Numbered from the stretch's first letter, positions 1 through 7,893 are shown. The stretch: DNA of 63,688 bases from UBA1731 sp964440985 (GCA_964440985.1 CAYTWE010000007.1:1-63688), one strand, 5' to 3'. Notes: generated from the letters alone by a model not told the origin. Program-made: numbers and translations.

Positions 1-172
1 GGGGGTAGCTCATCTGCCGACCATACCGGATTGTCCATGAAGTTGTTGGAGAGGAATGCCGCATCCTCTCAATCCGCCACGGGCGTATGCTCATGACTGC
101 AGACGACACGCACTTGAACTGACTGCACACCATCGAAATCTTCGTCCGCCGCCCCGCATCTGAACCTTGTGG
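1..172. other. left-edge segment, no supported gene
   Basis: This stretch precedes the promoter of the HAD phosphatase gene. A plus-strand frame is open from the window edge to a TGA at about position 106 and could be the 3' end of a gene lying to the left, but the fragment of about 31 residues has no recognisable motif. A minus-strand frame is also open to the edge. I cannot decide between these and call nothing. Confidence 0.3.
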
Positions 173-178
173 TATAAT
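173..178 (+). promoter_or_regulatory. extended -10 of the HAD phosphatase gene
   Basis: TGGTATAAT is a perfect extended -10 element. Its last base is only 9 nt from the ATG at 188, so transcription should start within about 3 nt of the start codon. No Shine-Dalgarno sequence is present, consistent with a leaderless message. Confidence 0.7.
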
Positions 179-187
179 TCCGCGCAA

Positions 188-853
188 ATGACAGACAAGA
201 TACTCAAACTGAAGCCGTCCGCATTCCTGTTCGACCTTGACGGCACACTCATAGACAGCGAAATGCTCTGGAGCAAGGCGATTGTGGCGTGGCTTCAGTC
301 ATACGGAATATGCGAGGAGACGAATGAGATTGCCGCACTTGTGTTCGGGCACAGCTGGATTGACATACACGCCGCACTTCTCACCCGCTTTCCTTCCCTG
401 CCGCGAAATCCGTCCGAACACGACGCCAAGGCGCTCAGGTCGCACTATTGCAGACTATCCGCCAACCCACAGGACATCATAATCCGTTCAGCCGTCGAAT
501 TCTACCATGCCGCCGCGCAACTTGCCCCATGCGCAATCGTTTCTGGCTCGCCAAGCGGAGATGTGGCCCGCGCCGCCCAACTCTGCGGCATAGAGCGGGT
601 GACTGCGTTCACGCTCGGCGCAGAGGACTACGCAAAAGGCAAACCCGCACCGGACGGATATCTCGCTGCGGCAATGCGGCTTGGCGTCAATCCGTCCGAA
701 TGCGTGGTGATAGAGGATTCAACCGCAGGAGTGAAGTCGGGCATCGCCGCCGGAATGAAGGTCGTCGGCATAGACCGCAACCGCATTGTGCGGCAGGACT
801 TCACCGGATGCTTCATCACAGTCTCCGACCTTTCGGAACTGATGCGCGATTAA
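188..853 (+). CDS. HAD-superfamily phosphatase (beta-phosphoglucomutase-like)
   Basis: This 221-aa protein has haloacid-dehalogenase motif I, FLFDLDGTLIDSE, with nucleophile Asp16 and acid/base Asp18. It also has motif II (VSGSPSG), the motif III lysine in KGKPAPDGY, and motif IV (VIEDSTAG). A helical cap sits between motifs I and II, as in subfamily I phosphatases of sugar phosphates and related small molecules; the substrate cannot be read from sequence. The frame is open from 167, but the ATG at 188 is preferred because the promoter -10 lies at 173-178, inside the longer frame. It converges on the secreted GH20 gene with 28 bases between the stops. Confidence 0.85.
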   Translation: MTDKILKLKPSAFLFDLDGTLIDSEMLWSKAIVAWLQSYGICEETNEIAALVFGHSWIDIHAALLTRFPSLPRNPSEHDAKALRSHYCRLSANPQDIIIRSAVEFYHAAAQLAPCAIVSGSPSGDVARAAQLCGIERVTAFTLGAEDYAKGKPAPDGYLAAAMRLGVNPSECVVIEDSTAGVKSGIAAGMKVVGIDRNRIVRQDFTGCFITVSDLSELMRD

Positions 854-881
854 CCGGCCAAGTCTCTGCCGCTGAGACGGA

Positions 882-2831
882 TCAGCGCTCTGTCGGCGGC
901 TTTGCGCTGTACGTCAACCCCGGCACGGTGCGCGGATGGGTAGCCGCACCGTTGAACACCGCGAACGTGATGGCGCAGGAGTACCACGTCTTGGCTTTTG
1001 CGACATCCGTTTCGATGCGCACGTGATTCCATCCCTTCTTCAGGTGTATCGGATACGGTTCGCGAAGAGCGGGCATCTCGTCCACAAGCGGCTTTTCGAG
1101 CATATCTGTCGAATACGGAACATCCTGCTCGGGTCCGCTCGAAGTCGTGCTCTTCATTCCCGGCTGCTTCCATGCCGGCGGCGGAAGATCAACGCCGTTC
1201 AATGAAATCTTTCCGTTGAGGGAGTTCCACTCTCCAGTCTTCGGCGTATTCGGCATACGGAGACGTCCATACACGCCGTTGATTCCGGAAAGATCTATCC
1301 AACCCCCGCAATCAATGTCCGACGGCGCGTGAATCCAGGTCTCAATAGCAACCCTTCCGTTCTTGCTTGCGAAAATCGGCGCATCCTTTGGCAGCAGCAG
1401 AGCTTCATACGGGTCGTTCATGCGGATCGTACCCTGCGCAATTTCATCGGCAAGCACCGCACCGGTGCTGCAGTCCACAACGCGCCAGCGCATTTCGGTC
1501 TGCGACATGAACGGGAACGGATGCGGGAACTCGGCAAGCACAACATCGCGGTGGGCAAGCATACGCCGCTCAAGATCGCAGACACGGGCAAACGGCTCAG
1601 TGCCGGGCTTCGGCATCCTGCCGATGAACGCCGGCTCATCCTTGTCCCTGCCATGCCAGAAGTTGTCGCCCATTGCGACGATCGACGGAAACACCATGCA
1701 CTCCTTGAAGAGCTTCAGCGTGTCGTCGCCCACGTTGTCGTCATGCCACGTGCAGGTTATCGCGCCAAGCTTGCGTTCCTCCGCGACGTCCCAGCGGCAG
1801 GGCTTCTTGAATGCCGCATGACGCAGAACCTCGAACGGAGTCCACGACGTATTGTACAGCCTTGCGGAATCGAAGGATTCGTTCACGGTGTTCGTGACAT
1901 GGTTATCGTACCACACCATGTCGACCGTCTTGCAGGACGGATCGATCATCTTGCCCGGGGCCCACACCACGGCCTTGCGTCCGGCCGCGTTCAGCGTACG
2001 CGCCCACTTCGTCGGCCACGTGTCGTCGCAGTACTCCGCCGACATGCGAACCTCGTCCGTGCCAAGGTGCACAAACGGCATCTCCTCCACAGACGCCAGA
2101 GAGCACAGCTCCTCGAAAAGCTCGGATATGACACGGTCGGTGCCGGGAGCCTTCATCGTGCTGATGCCCATGCCGCGCCTGAACGCAAGGGTATGCCCCG
2201 GAACGTCAAGCTCCGGCATGATGGTGATGCCGCGTTCGCCCGCATATTTCACCATCTCCTTGAATTCATCCTGTGTGTAGTATTTGCCGATCTGGCGCAT
2301 GAATGCGCCCTTGGCGTTGAGCTGCGGATACTTCTTGGACTCAAGACGCCATCCGTGGTAGTCGGAAAGATGCCAATGGAACAGGTTCAGCTTGTATGCG
2401 GCCATCATGTCGATGATAGCCCGCACTCCGGACAGCTCAAGGTAGTTCCGCCCGCAGTCGTTCATGAATCCGCGCCAGCGAAGCGACGGCCAGTCCGTGA
2501 TCCGGCAGCACGGCACTTTCCCGTCCGACAGCTTGACGAGCTGCGCAAGCGTGACGCGGGCGTAGCGCTCACCACGCGCATCGGATGCCGTTATCTTCAC
2601 GCCATCCGTTCCGATATCAAGCACATACGCCTCCGCCGCTACGGCTGCCGGCGCCCCGGAAACAGCCTGACGCACAACGGAAATCCGATCAAGAGAAGCG
2701 GCATCTGCAGTGCCGCCGGTTTCCGACACACGTACCGGCTTGGGTATCAGCAAATCGACCGGTGAGACGCCACTGGCGACCGACCACACAGACAAAGACA
2801 AGACCGCAACCGCAATAATTTTGTTTTTCAT
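882..2831 (-). CDS. secreted GH20 beta-N-acetylhexosaminidase
   Basis: This 649-aa protein starts with a signal peptide (MKNKIIAVAVLSLSVWSVASG). It has a short non-catalytic N-domain and a GH20 TIM barrel with the family signatures RGFMNDCGRNYLE and FHWHLSDYHGWRLE. The Asp-Glu catalytic pair is in HLGTDEVRMS. GH20 enzymes release terminal GlcNAc or GalNAc by substrate-assisted catalysis, so this fits periplasmic or surface trimming of mucin-, chitin- or N-glycan-type chains. The C-terminal 200 residues look like a beta-sandwich accessory region. The start is fixed by the signal peptide and by a TGGTATAAT element 6 nt upstream; the longer frame reading through the promoter is rejected. A second GH20-like gene (48386-49732) and nagA are in the same window. 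Confidence 0.9.
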   Translation of the reverse strand: MKNKIIAVAVLSLSVWSVASGVSPVDLLIPKPVRVSETGGTADAASLDRISVVRQAVSGAPAAVAAEAYVLDIGTDGVKITASDARGERYARVTLAQLVKLSDGKVPCCRITDWPSLRWRGFMNDCGRNYLELSGVRAIIDMMAAYKLNLFHWHLSDYHGWRLESKKYPQLNAKGAFMRQIGKYYTQDEFKEMVKYAGERGITIMPELDVPGHTLAFRRGMGISTMKAPGTDRVISELFEELCSLASVEEMPFVHLGTDEVRMSAEYCDDTWPTKWARTLNAAGRKAVVWAPGKMIDPSCKTVDMVWYDNHVTNTVNESFDSARLYNTSWTPFEVLRHAAFKKPCRWDVAEERKLGAITCTWHDDNVGDDTLKLFKECMVFPSIVAMGDNFWHGRDKDEPAFIGRMPKPGTEPFARVCDLERRMLAHRDVVLAEFPHPFPFMSQTEMRWRVVDCSTGAVLADEIAQGTIRMNDPYEALLLPKDAPIFASKNGRVAIETWIHAPSDIDCGGWIDLSGINGVYGRLRMPNTPKTGEWNSLNGKISLNGVDLPPPAWKQPGMKSTTSSGPEQDVPYSTDMLEKPLVDEMPALREPYPIHLKKGWNHVRIETDVAKAKTWYSCAITFAVFNGAATHPRTVPGLTYSAKPPTER

Positions 2832-2837
2832 GTCCAC

Positions 2838-2843
2838 ATTATA
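2838..2843 (-). promoter_or_regulatory. extended -10 of the GH20 gene, leaderless
   Basis: On the minus strand TGGTATAAT is followed by six bases and then the ATG at 2831, so the +1 should fall on the start codon itself. There is no Shine-Dalgarno sequence. Confidence 0.7.
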
Positions 2844-2908
2844 CCACACTTGACGCCACATAGCGCAACACCCGCCATTTTCTGACGGAATGCCACCTGT
2901 CAAAGCAA

Positions 2909-2929
2909 ATGCGACCACCACGGTCGCAT
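2909..2929 (-). terminator. candidate hairpin terminator of plsY
   Basis: An 8-bp stem (GGTCGCAT with ATGCGACC, loop of 5) lies just downstream of the plsY stop. The following bases (TTGCTTTG) are only weakly T-rich, so termination may be partial. Confidence 0.45.
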
Positions 2930-2945
2930 CCGCTTGCTCCGAAAG

Positions 2946-3554
2946 TCAATATATCCTGTTCTCACATCCGTCAAGAAGACGGCGGATGTTGGCCTTGTGC
3001 TTGTAGATGGCCGCAACCGCAACAAGTGTCACGACAATGCACAGCGGCATATTCCGCCATCCCATGCTTCCAAGCCACGGGAACCATACGCCCACCGCAA
3101 GGAACGCCGCAGCGAGGCAGCTGCCAAGAGAAATGTAGTGGGACAGCCACACCGTGACCACGAAAATCCCGAATGCAAGCAGCACAAGTCCGGGAAGAAG
3201 CCCCAAAAGCATGCCGAAGCCCGTCGCCACGCCCTTCCCGCCCTTGAATTTCATGAAGCAGGTGAACATATGTCCAACCACCGCCATCAATCCAACGACA
3301 AGCGGGAGATGCGCATCGCAGCAGAACCGCTTGCACAGGACGACAGGAATCAAGCCCTTTAGAAAGTCGCACAGGAACGCAAGCAATCCCCATTTCTTTC
3401 CGACAGTGCGGTAGACGTTCGTCGCACCAATGTTTTTGGATCCCACCGTGCGAACATCCACACCGCGCATCCTGCCGATCAGAAATCCGAACGGCACCGC
3501 ACCCGCGAAGTACGCAACGGCAATCCACGCCAACCATTCAATCACCTTTTCCAT
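2946..3554 (-). CDS. plsY: PlsY, acyl-phosphate:glycerol-3-phosphate acyltransferase
   Basis: This 202-aa integral membrane protein transfers an acyl group from acyl-phosphate to glycerol-3-phosphate, the first acylation in phospholipid synthesis. Family motifs are visible: GSKNIGATNVYR near residue 40, the FKGGKGVATGFG glycine/lysine loop near residue 105, and the C-terminal KHKANIRRLLDG. Hydrophobic segments match the multi-span PlsY fold and the length is normal for the family. A TGCTATAAT -10 element lies at 3634-3639, within the 3' edge of the upstream region, giving a leader of about 70 nt. Confidence 0.95.
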   Translation of the reverse strand: MEKVIEWLAWIAVAYFAGAVPFGFLIGRMRGVDVRTVGSKNIGATNVYRTVGKKWGLLAFLCDFLKGLIPVVLCKRFCCDAHLPLVVGLMAVVGHMFTCFMKFKGGKGVATGFGMLLGLLPGLVLLAFGIFVVTVWLSHYISLGSCLAAAFLAVGVWFPWLGSMGWRNMPLCIVVTLVAVAAIYKHKANIRRLLDGCENRIY

Positions 3555-3633
3555 GTCGAGTCAACCCTTTCATTCAGATTTCCATTCCGCCGACGGCGAC
3601 ATCCATCGACGGATCCACGCCAAACGGCCAGTG

Positions 3634-3639
3634 ATTATA
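3634..3639 (-). promoter_or_regulatory. extended -10 upstream of plsY
   Basis: TGCTATAAT on the minus strand lies between mgtC and plsY, immediately after the mgtC stop. It gives plsY its own promoter and a leader of about 70 nt. Confidence 0.55.
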
Positions 3640-3644
3640 GCATA

Positions 3645-4148
3645 TCAGGAACGCGACGCCCGGTCGGACGCCTTCGATTCCGCGTGAAACCGGTTCAGAG
3701 GCCTCCCGTCATCCGGCACGTCCCCATCCGCTATCGCAGTGCGCCGCGCACGGAACGCAAGACCGAACACCTCAAGTCCAATCAGCGAAAGCACAGTTGT
3801 CGCCACGCTGACAGCATACAGCCCTGATGCGACAGCCATGCCGATTCCGGCTGCGACCCATATGCCGGCCGCCGTCGTAAGACCGTGGACAGCCTGGCGG
3901 TGAACCATAATCGAACCGGCGCCTATGAACCCTATGCCGCTCACGATCTGCGACGCGACACGCGACGGATCACCGGCACCTTCAAATCCATAGCGCGACA
4001 CTATCATCATCAACGCCGCACCGATCGCCACGAGCAGATGGGTGCGCGTCCCGGCGACCTTGGCGCGGTATTCACGCTCCGCTCCAATCAGTCCGCCGAG
4101 AAATCCGGCCAGGAGCAGCCTCAAAATCAATATGTGGGTTTCCGGCAT
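3645..4148 (-). CDS. MgtC/SapB-family membrane protein
   Basis: This 167-aa protein has the MgtC-family N-terminal signature LLAGFLGGLIGAEREY and the conserved GIGFIGAGSIM segment near residue 70. Four or five transmembrane helices can be seen, followed by a short polar tail. MgtC-type proteins are inner-membrane factors linked to low-magnesium survival and to modulation of ATP synthase in other bacteria; the role here is unknown. It lies downstream of rplT but a strong terminator separates them (4184-4205), so it probably has its own promoter. Confidence 0.85.
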   Translation of the reverse strand: MPETHILILRLLLAGFLGGLIGAEREYRAKVAGTRTHLLVAIGAALMMIVSRYGFEGAGDPSRVASQIVSGIGFIGAGSIMVHRQAVHGLTTAAGIWVAAGIGMAVASGLYAVSVATTVLSLIGLEVFGLAFRARRTAIADGDVPDDGRPLNRFHAESKASDRASRS

Positions 4149-4183
4149 CTTTTCACCTCGCGGTCAATCAATCAAACCAAAAA

Positions 4184-4205
4184 GGCCGCAACTGAGGTTG
4201 CGGCC
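4184..4205 (-). terminator. rho-independent terminator of rpmI-rplT
   Basis: A 9-bp perfect stem (GGCCGCAAC with GTTGCGGCC, 4-nt loop) is flanked by T4/A5 runs. On the minus strand it is followed by TTTTTGG, right after the rplT stop. Confidence 0.9.
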
Positions 4206-4229
4206 TTTTCGTTCTGCGCTCCGGCGAAC

Positions 4230-4580
4230 TTACGCCTTCTTAGCGAGCTCGACGATCGCCTTGAATCCGGCGGGGTCGTTGATCGCAATCTCGGAGAGCA
4301 TCTTGCGGTTCAGGATCACACCGGCGTTGATGAGACCTGCCATGAACTTGGAGTAGCTGATTCCCTCCGCACGGGTCGCCGCGTTGATGCGGGCAATCCA
4401 GAGCTGACGGAAATCGCGCTTCTTGAGCTTGCGGTGCTCAGTTGCCAGACGGCGGGCGCGATCGCGCGCCTCCATGGCCTGACGGATGTTCTTGGAGCGG
4501 GGACCGCGGAAACCCTTGACGTCTTCAAGTATCCTGCGGCGGCGTTCGCGAGACGCGGGTGCGTTGGTTGCACGTGACAT
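4230..4580 (-). CDS. rplT: 50S ribosomal protein L20
   Basis: This 116-aa protein is a canonical L20, with a basic N-terminal extension (MSRATNAPASRERRRRILED), the KRDFRQLWIARINAA core and the SYSKFMAGL helix. It binds 23S rRNA early in 50S assembly. It follows rpmI by about 20 nt in the usual rpmI-rplT pair. infC, which precedes these two genes in most bacteria, is absent here: the upstream neighbour is a divergent regulator gene. Confidence 0.97.
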   Translation of the reverse strand: MSRATNAPASRERRRRILEDVKGFRGPRSKNIRQAMEARDRARRLATEHRKLKKRDFRQLWIARINAATRAEGISYSKFMAGLINAGVILNRKMLSEIAINDPAGFKAIVELAKKA

Positions 4581-4601
4581 TTTCTTTTTCTCCTTACCTT
4601 A

Positions 4602-4799
4602 TCATGCACCCTGCAGCATACGCAGCATGGTTTTCTGGACCGTCTTGTCAGTGACCGTCGTACCGCGGAGGTTGCGCTTGCGCGTACGGCTCTTGTAGCC
4701 GTTGAGGTGCGCCTTGCCGCCCTGCGAACGCAGGACTTTCCCCGTGGCCGACCTTTTCATGCGCTTCGTCGCGCACTTCTTCGTCTTCATCTTTGGCAT
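4602..4799 (-). CDS. rpmI: 50S ribosomal protein L35
   Basis: This 65-aa basic protein matches L35: MPKMKTKKCATKRMKRSATGK followed by the HLNGYKSRTRKRNLRGT core. It is the first gene of the rpmI-rplT pair. AGGACA lies about 6 nt before the ATG at 4799. The leader from the -10 element at 4879-4884 is about 75 nt long. No infC lies upstream, so any L20 feedback control of the infC type would have to act on this short leader. Confidence 0.97.
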   Translation of the reverse strand: MPKMKTKKCATKRMKRSATGKVLRSQGGKAHLNGYKSRTRKRNLRGTTVTDKTVQKTMLRMLQGA

Positions 4800-4878
4800 T
4801 GCATTTGTCCTTTTCTTTCGTTCCTAACCGGTCAGGCAGTCGGTTGATGGCCTGATCCAGACGGAAAAACAGGCGCGT

Positions 4879-4884
4879 ATTGTA
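4879..4884 (-). promoter_or_regulatory. extended -10 of rpmI-rplT
   Basis: TGGTACAAT on the minus strand serves the ribosomal protein pair. It is divergent from the cupin regulator promoter about 100 bp away. Confidence 0.6.
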
Positions 4885-4952
4885 CCATAACCGGCCTTTC
4901 CGCGCAAGCGCAAACGGCAATATCCAGCCTCTGCGCGACAAGTGGCGGAACG

Positions 4953-4987
4953 GCCCTTTTGCAAAGGGCGGCGCAAGATGGTATAAT
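4953..4987 (+). promoter_or_regulatory. promoter of the cupin regulator with an overlapping palindrome
   Basis: TATAAT at 4982-4987 (with TG upstream) is the -10. A perfect inverted repeat, GCCCTTT-TGC-AAAGGGC at 4953-4969, covers the -35 position. A palindrome overlapping the promoter of a helix-turn-helix gene is a natural place for an autoregulatory operator; that role is inferred. Confidence 0.5.
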
Positions 4988-5037
4988 GCGCGCTCATTTT
5001 GCGGAGATCGAACTTCGAGAGCGAAAGGATAACTGAA

Positions 5038-5601
5038 ATGGCCAACGAAACGAAAGTCGGGGAGCGCATACGCACATACCGTGAACGCCTTGACATGAGC
5101 ATATACGACCTGTCGCAGAAAAGCGGCATCTCGGAAGACGTAATCAACTCAATAGAAAAGGGAGAGGTTGTTCCCGCTCTCGGTGTGCTTACGAAACTTT
5201 CCCGCGCACTCGGACAGCGGCTTGGTACGTTCATGGACGACCAGTTCAAGCCCGATCCCATCATCACACGCGCAAATGAACTTGACGCCGTAAAGGTGGC
5301 ACACTCCGGAAAGACCGAAGCCGGCTACTCCTACTATTCGCTCGCCGTCGGCAAACCCGATCGCCACATGGATCCGTTCCGCATCGAATTCGCGCCAGAC
5401 GCCCAGCCGATGCAGTCCTCCCACGAGGGTGAGGAGCTGATCATCTGCATCAGCGGAAAGGTGGAGCTGAAGTACGGCAACGAGACTACGGTGCTGGAGC
5501 CTGGCGACTCCGCATACTACAACAGCGTGGTAAAGCACACGCTCAAGAGCGCGGACGGCAAGCCGGCATCCATCTACGGCATTGTATTCATGCCGTTCTG
5601 A
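5038..5601 (+). CDS. XRE-family regulator with C-terminal cupin domain
   Basis: This 187-aa protein has an N-terminal helix-turn-helix of the Cro/C1 type (residues 5-60, including LSQKSGISEDVINSIEKGE). A C-terminal cupin_2 barrel follows (about residues 110-180, with SSHEGEELIICISGKVEL and LEPGDSAYYNSVVKHTL). Such HTH-cupin proteins often regulate amino-acid, sulfur or polyamine metabolism, with the cupin sensing a small ligand. The ATG at 5038 is chosen because GAAAGGATAACTGAA supplies a ribosome site; an upstream in-frame ATG at 4999 has none. It faces the sulfur genes cysK and metY convergently, which makes them plausible but unproven targets. Confidence 0.9.
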   Translation: MANETKVGERIRTYRERLDMSIYDLSQKSGISEDVINSIEKGEVVPALGVLTKLSRALGQRLGTFMDDQFKPDPIITRANELDAVKVAHSGKTEAGYSYYSLAVGKPDRHMDPFRIEFAPDAQPMQSSHEGEELIICISGKVELKYGNETTVLEPGDSAYYNSVVKHTLKSADGKPASIYGIVFMPF

Positions 5602-5607
5602 CGACAT

Positions 5608-5627
5608 GACGGCGGCATCACGCCGTC
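5608..5627 (+). terminator. hairpin after the cupin regulator
   Basis: A 7-bp stem (GACGGCG with CGCCGTC, 6-nt loop) starts 6 nt past the stop. No T-tract follows, so the call is modest. Confidence 0.4.
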
Positions 5628-5648
5628 GATTGATGCACAGAAAAAAAT

Positions 5649-5676
5649 CAGGGTCGGCGGTTCACCGCCGACCCTG
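5649..5676 (-). terminator. strong rho-independent terminator on the minus strand
   Basis: A 12-bp perfect stem with a TTCA/TGAA loop is preceded on the plus strand by seven A residues. On the minus strand it therefore ends in TTTTTTT. It lies about 300 nt downstream of the cysK stop, implying a transcript that runs through 5677-5971. Confidence 0.85.
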
Positions 5677-5971
5677 TCTGCATCCGGTTGGGGACGCATC
5701 AAAAATACCCACGCCGCGACTTCCGCATCATCGTCGGGCTTCGCCTCGAGACGTACCACTTCGTCAACAGAAGAGCCGATTATCACTAATCGCGGTCGCT
5801 CGTTAACTCGCCCTCGGAAAAGCATCCGCCTGCTGCGCAGTTCCAAGACCCCCTCCGGTTTCCCGAAAGAGACCTGATGAATTTCCGAGAGAGAAAGATA
5901 CCAAAAGGCGTTTCCCGGCGCAAGGAAAACTTGCGGGAAAAATCCGCAAACGTCTGCGCCGGGAAAGCCGC
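5677..5971 (-). other. about 300 nt structured region downstream of cysK, no assigned gene
   Basis: Nothing protein-coding can be supported here, although a minus-strand frame stays open for about 100 codons (including RPRLVIIGSSVDEVVRLEAK). Next to the cysK stop, 5911-5922 pairs perfectly with 5955-5966 (TTTCCCGGCGCA with TGCGCCGGGAAA). That stem encloses two smaller hairpins, CAAG-GAAAA-CTTG and a TTGCGG/CCGCAA stem, so the RNA would fold as a three-way junction. The segment ends in the strong terminator at 5649-5676. It could be a long 3' untranslated region, a small RNA or an unrecognised small gene. Confidence 0.4.
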
Positions 5972-6895
5972 TTAGGCGAAGAGCCAGGTGGACAGATAGC
6001 GCTCTCCGGTATCCGGCAGAACTACGACGATCGTCTTGCCGGCGAACTCCGGTCGCTTCGAAAGCTCGATTGCGGCCCAAAGCGCGGCGCCGGAGGAGAT
6101 TCCGACGAGAAGCCCGTCCTTTGCGGCGGCCGCCCGCGCCGTCGCTCCGGCGTTCTCAGCCGAGACCTTTATCACTTCGTCATACACTGCGGTATCGAGC
6201 GTCTTCGGCACAAATCCCGCCCCGATGCCCTGCAGCTTGTGCGGGCCAGGCTGTTCGCCGGAAAGCACGGCGGACGTATCCGGCTCGACCGCGAACACCT
6301 TGACGTCAGCATTTTTAGACTTGAGGTATCTGCCTACGCCCGTCAGGGTGCCGCCCGTTCCGACGCCTGCGACAAACGCCGCCACATCGCCCTCCGCATC
6401 GTCCCAGATTTCAGGTCCGGTGGTCGCCTCATGGCGGGCGGGGTTCGCGGGATTCTCAAACTGCTGCAGGATCACCGCTCCCGGCGTGGCATCGCGCAGT
6501 TCGTTCGCCTTCGCGATTGCGCCCTTCATGCCCGCCGCGCCCGGCGTGAGGACGATTTCCGCGCCATATGCCGCCGCAAGCTTGCGGCGTTCAACGCTCA
6601 TCGTCTCCGGCATCGTCAATATAAGATGATACCCCTTCACCGCGCTCACCAAGGCAAGCCCGACCCCGGTGTTGCCGCTCGTCGGCTCGATTATCGTCGC
6701 GCCAGGCTTCAGCACTCCCGACTTTTCGGCATCTTCGACCATCGCAAGTGCGATACGGTCTTTCACGCTACCGCCGGGATTGAAGAACTCCACCTTGGCG
6801 AGAACCTTCGCCTTGCCGTCATTCAGCCGGTTGGAAATCTCGACCAGCGGAGTGCCGCCGACCTTCTCCAATATGTTCTTTGCTGCTTTGCTCAT
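5972..6895 (-). CDS. cysK: cysteine synthase (O-acetylserine sulfhydrylase)
   Basis: This 307-aa PLP enzyme makes L-cysteine from O-acetylserine and sulfide in the cytoplasm. It has the PLP lysine in NPGGSVKDRIA (Lys45), the substrate loop PTSGNTGVGLA, the phosphate-binding GVGTGGTLTG, and the C-terminal VVVLPDTGERYLST. Length is typical. The ATG at 6895 is chosen for its GGAGAG ribosome site; the longer frame reads through the promoter at 6929-6934. Together with metY it forms a sulfide-assimilating pair on the same strand, separated by an outer-membrane protein gene. Confidence 0.95.
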   Translation of the reverse strand: MSKAAKNILEKVGGTPLVEISNRLNDGKAKVLAKVEFFNPGGSVKDRIALAMVEDAEKSGVLKPGATIIEPTSGNTGVGLALVSAVKGYHLILTMPETMSVERRKLAAAYGAEIVLTPGAAGMKGAIAKANELRDATPGAVILQQFENPANPARHEATTGPEIWDDAEGDVAAFVAGVGTGGTLTGVGRYLKSKNADVKVFAVEPDTSAVLSGEQPGPHKLQGIGAGFVPKTLDTAVYDEVIKVSAENAGATARAAAAKDGLLVGISSGAALWAAIELSKRPEFAGKTIVVVLPDTGERYLSTWLFA

Positions 6896-6928
6896 TTCAT
6901 CTCTCCATTTCTTTTTTGTGTGTCTGTC

Positions 6929-6934
6929 ATTATA
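6929..6934 (-). promoter_or_regulatory. -10 of cysK
   Basis: GAGTATAAT lies immediately after the stop of the upstream outer-membrane protein gene and gives a leader of about 25 nt carrying GGAGAG. Confidence 0.6.
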
Positions 6935-6945
6935 CTCTTTTGGGG

Positions 6946-7830
6946 TCAGAACTGATACTGGATCGAAAATACCGCACCAGATCCAACGCCAAGATCCTTT
7001 GCACTGCCATGACGGTAGAACTTGTCCTTGTCGCCCGTCTCCGCAAAAGCCGCCACAAGCGTAAGCTGTTTCGTGACGAACCACGCCACGTGCGCATCCC
7101 AGTAGTCATGGTTGCGAATTCCGTCGCCCGCATCCACGCCCTGCTTGTACTCAAGTCCGATGGCGATGTTCTCGGACGGAAGCACGTCGATGTTGCCGAA
7201 CGCCACCACGTCATAGTCGTTATGTCCGACCACGCCATTGACCACTTCGTCAGACAGCAGAAGGCCCGCCGACAGAAGAACCGGCCAAGGCGTCTGGGTG
7301 ACGAGCTTCGTGAGAACCACGTATGCGTCAAACCCGTCGTTGTCAAGTCCGAGCGCGTCAACGGTGCGCGAATCCGTGTATTTGTACACGCCGCCTACGG
7401 CAAGCGCGGGAAGCCATGAGGTGTCGAATGCGTTTTCATCGAGCAGCTTCACCTTAGCACCGAGATTGTACGTGTTTATGCTTTTGTCGCCGTACTTGTG
7501 CGCATTCACGAATCCGTAGCCGGCCGAAACCTCAAGCCGCTCCGCGAACGTGATCGCCGCCGATCCGGCCCACCAGTTCACTCCTGCATCGTTCAGGTTT
7601 ACGTACCAAGTGCCAACCTGCGGCCTGGACACCACCTTTCCGATGCCGTTCGTCGCCTCGTCGTCCCATGGCAGCCCTGCGGTGTAAGCCAGCGGGTTGA
7701 ACGCTATGCCCCCCGTGCCCTGAAGGTTGTTCAGGGGAACGCCGCCGTACGCAATCGCCGCAGCTCCCGCCGCAGCGAGAAGCGACAGCGCTCCCTTGGT
7801 CAATATCCTGTCTGTGTTTGTCCTGTTCAT
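6946..7830 (-). CDS. outer-membrane beta-barrel protein (DUF3034-like)
   Basis: This 294-aa protein has an N-terminal signal region (KGALSLLAAAGAAAIAYGG), many alternating hydrophobic/polar strands, and a C-terminal Phe in IQYQF, the usual signature of a barrel inserted by BamA. The opening GGVPLNNLQGTGGIAFNPLA resembles proteins of the DUF3034 family, but that match is from memory and tentative. A GGAGAAC ribosome site precedes the ATG. It sits between metY and cysK on the same strand; whether it carries sulfur compounds is unknown. Confidence 0.65.
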   Translation of the reverse strand: MNRTNTDRILTKGALSLLAAAGAAAIAYGGVPLNNLQGTGGIAFNPLAYTAGLPWDDEATNGIGKVVSRPQVGTWYVNLNDAGVNWWAGSAAITFAERLEVSAGYGFVNAHKYGDKSINTYNLGAKVKLLDENAFDTSWLPALAVGGVYKYTDSRTVDALGLDNDGFDAYVVLTKLVTQTPWPVLLSAGLLLSDEVVNGVVGHNDYDVVAFGNIDVLPSENIAIGLEYKQGVDAGDGIRNHDYWDAHVAWFVTKQLTLVAAFAETGDKDKFYRHGSAKDLGVGSGAVFSIQYQF

Positions 7831-7868
7831 TGTCTGTTCTCCATTGTATGATTTTTATGTCTGATGAA

Positions 7869-7893
7869 CCCCGCCTCCTTGCGGACGGCGGGG
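7869..7893 (-). terminator. hairpin terminator of metY
   Basis: A 7-bp GC stem (CCCCGCC with GGCGGGG) lies 12 nt beyond the metY stop, followed by TTCATC. There is no long T-run. Confidence 0.5.

Noticed and set aside
1329..2765. Long plus-strand open frame (478 codons) opposite the GH20 gene
   Set aside because: It is antisense to a clear GH20, has an Arg/His-rich composition typical of reverse-frame reading in GC-rich DNA, and has no motif.
5574..6080. 168-codon minus-strand frame overlapping the end of cysK
   Set aside because: It runs out of frame through the conserved cysK C-terminus. Only its downstream half could be real, and this is reported as an unassigned region instead.
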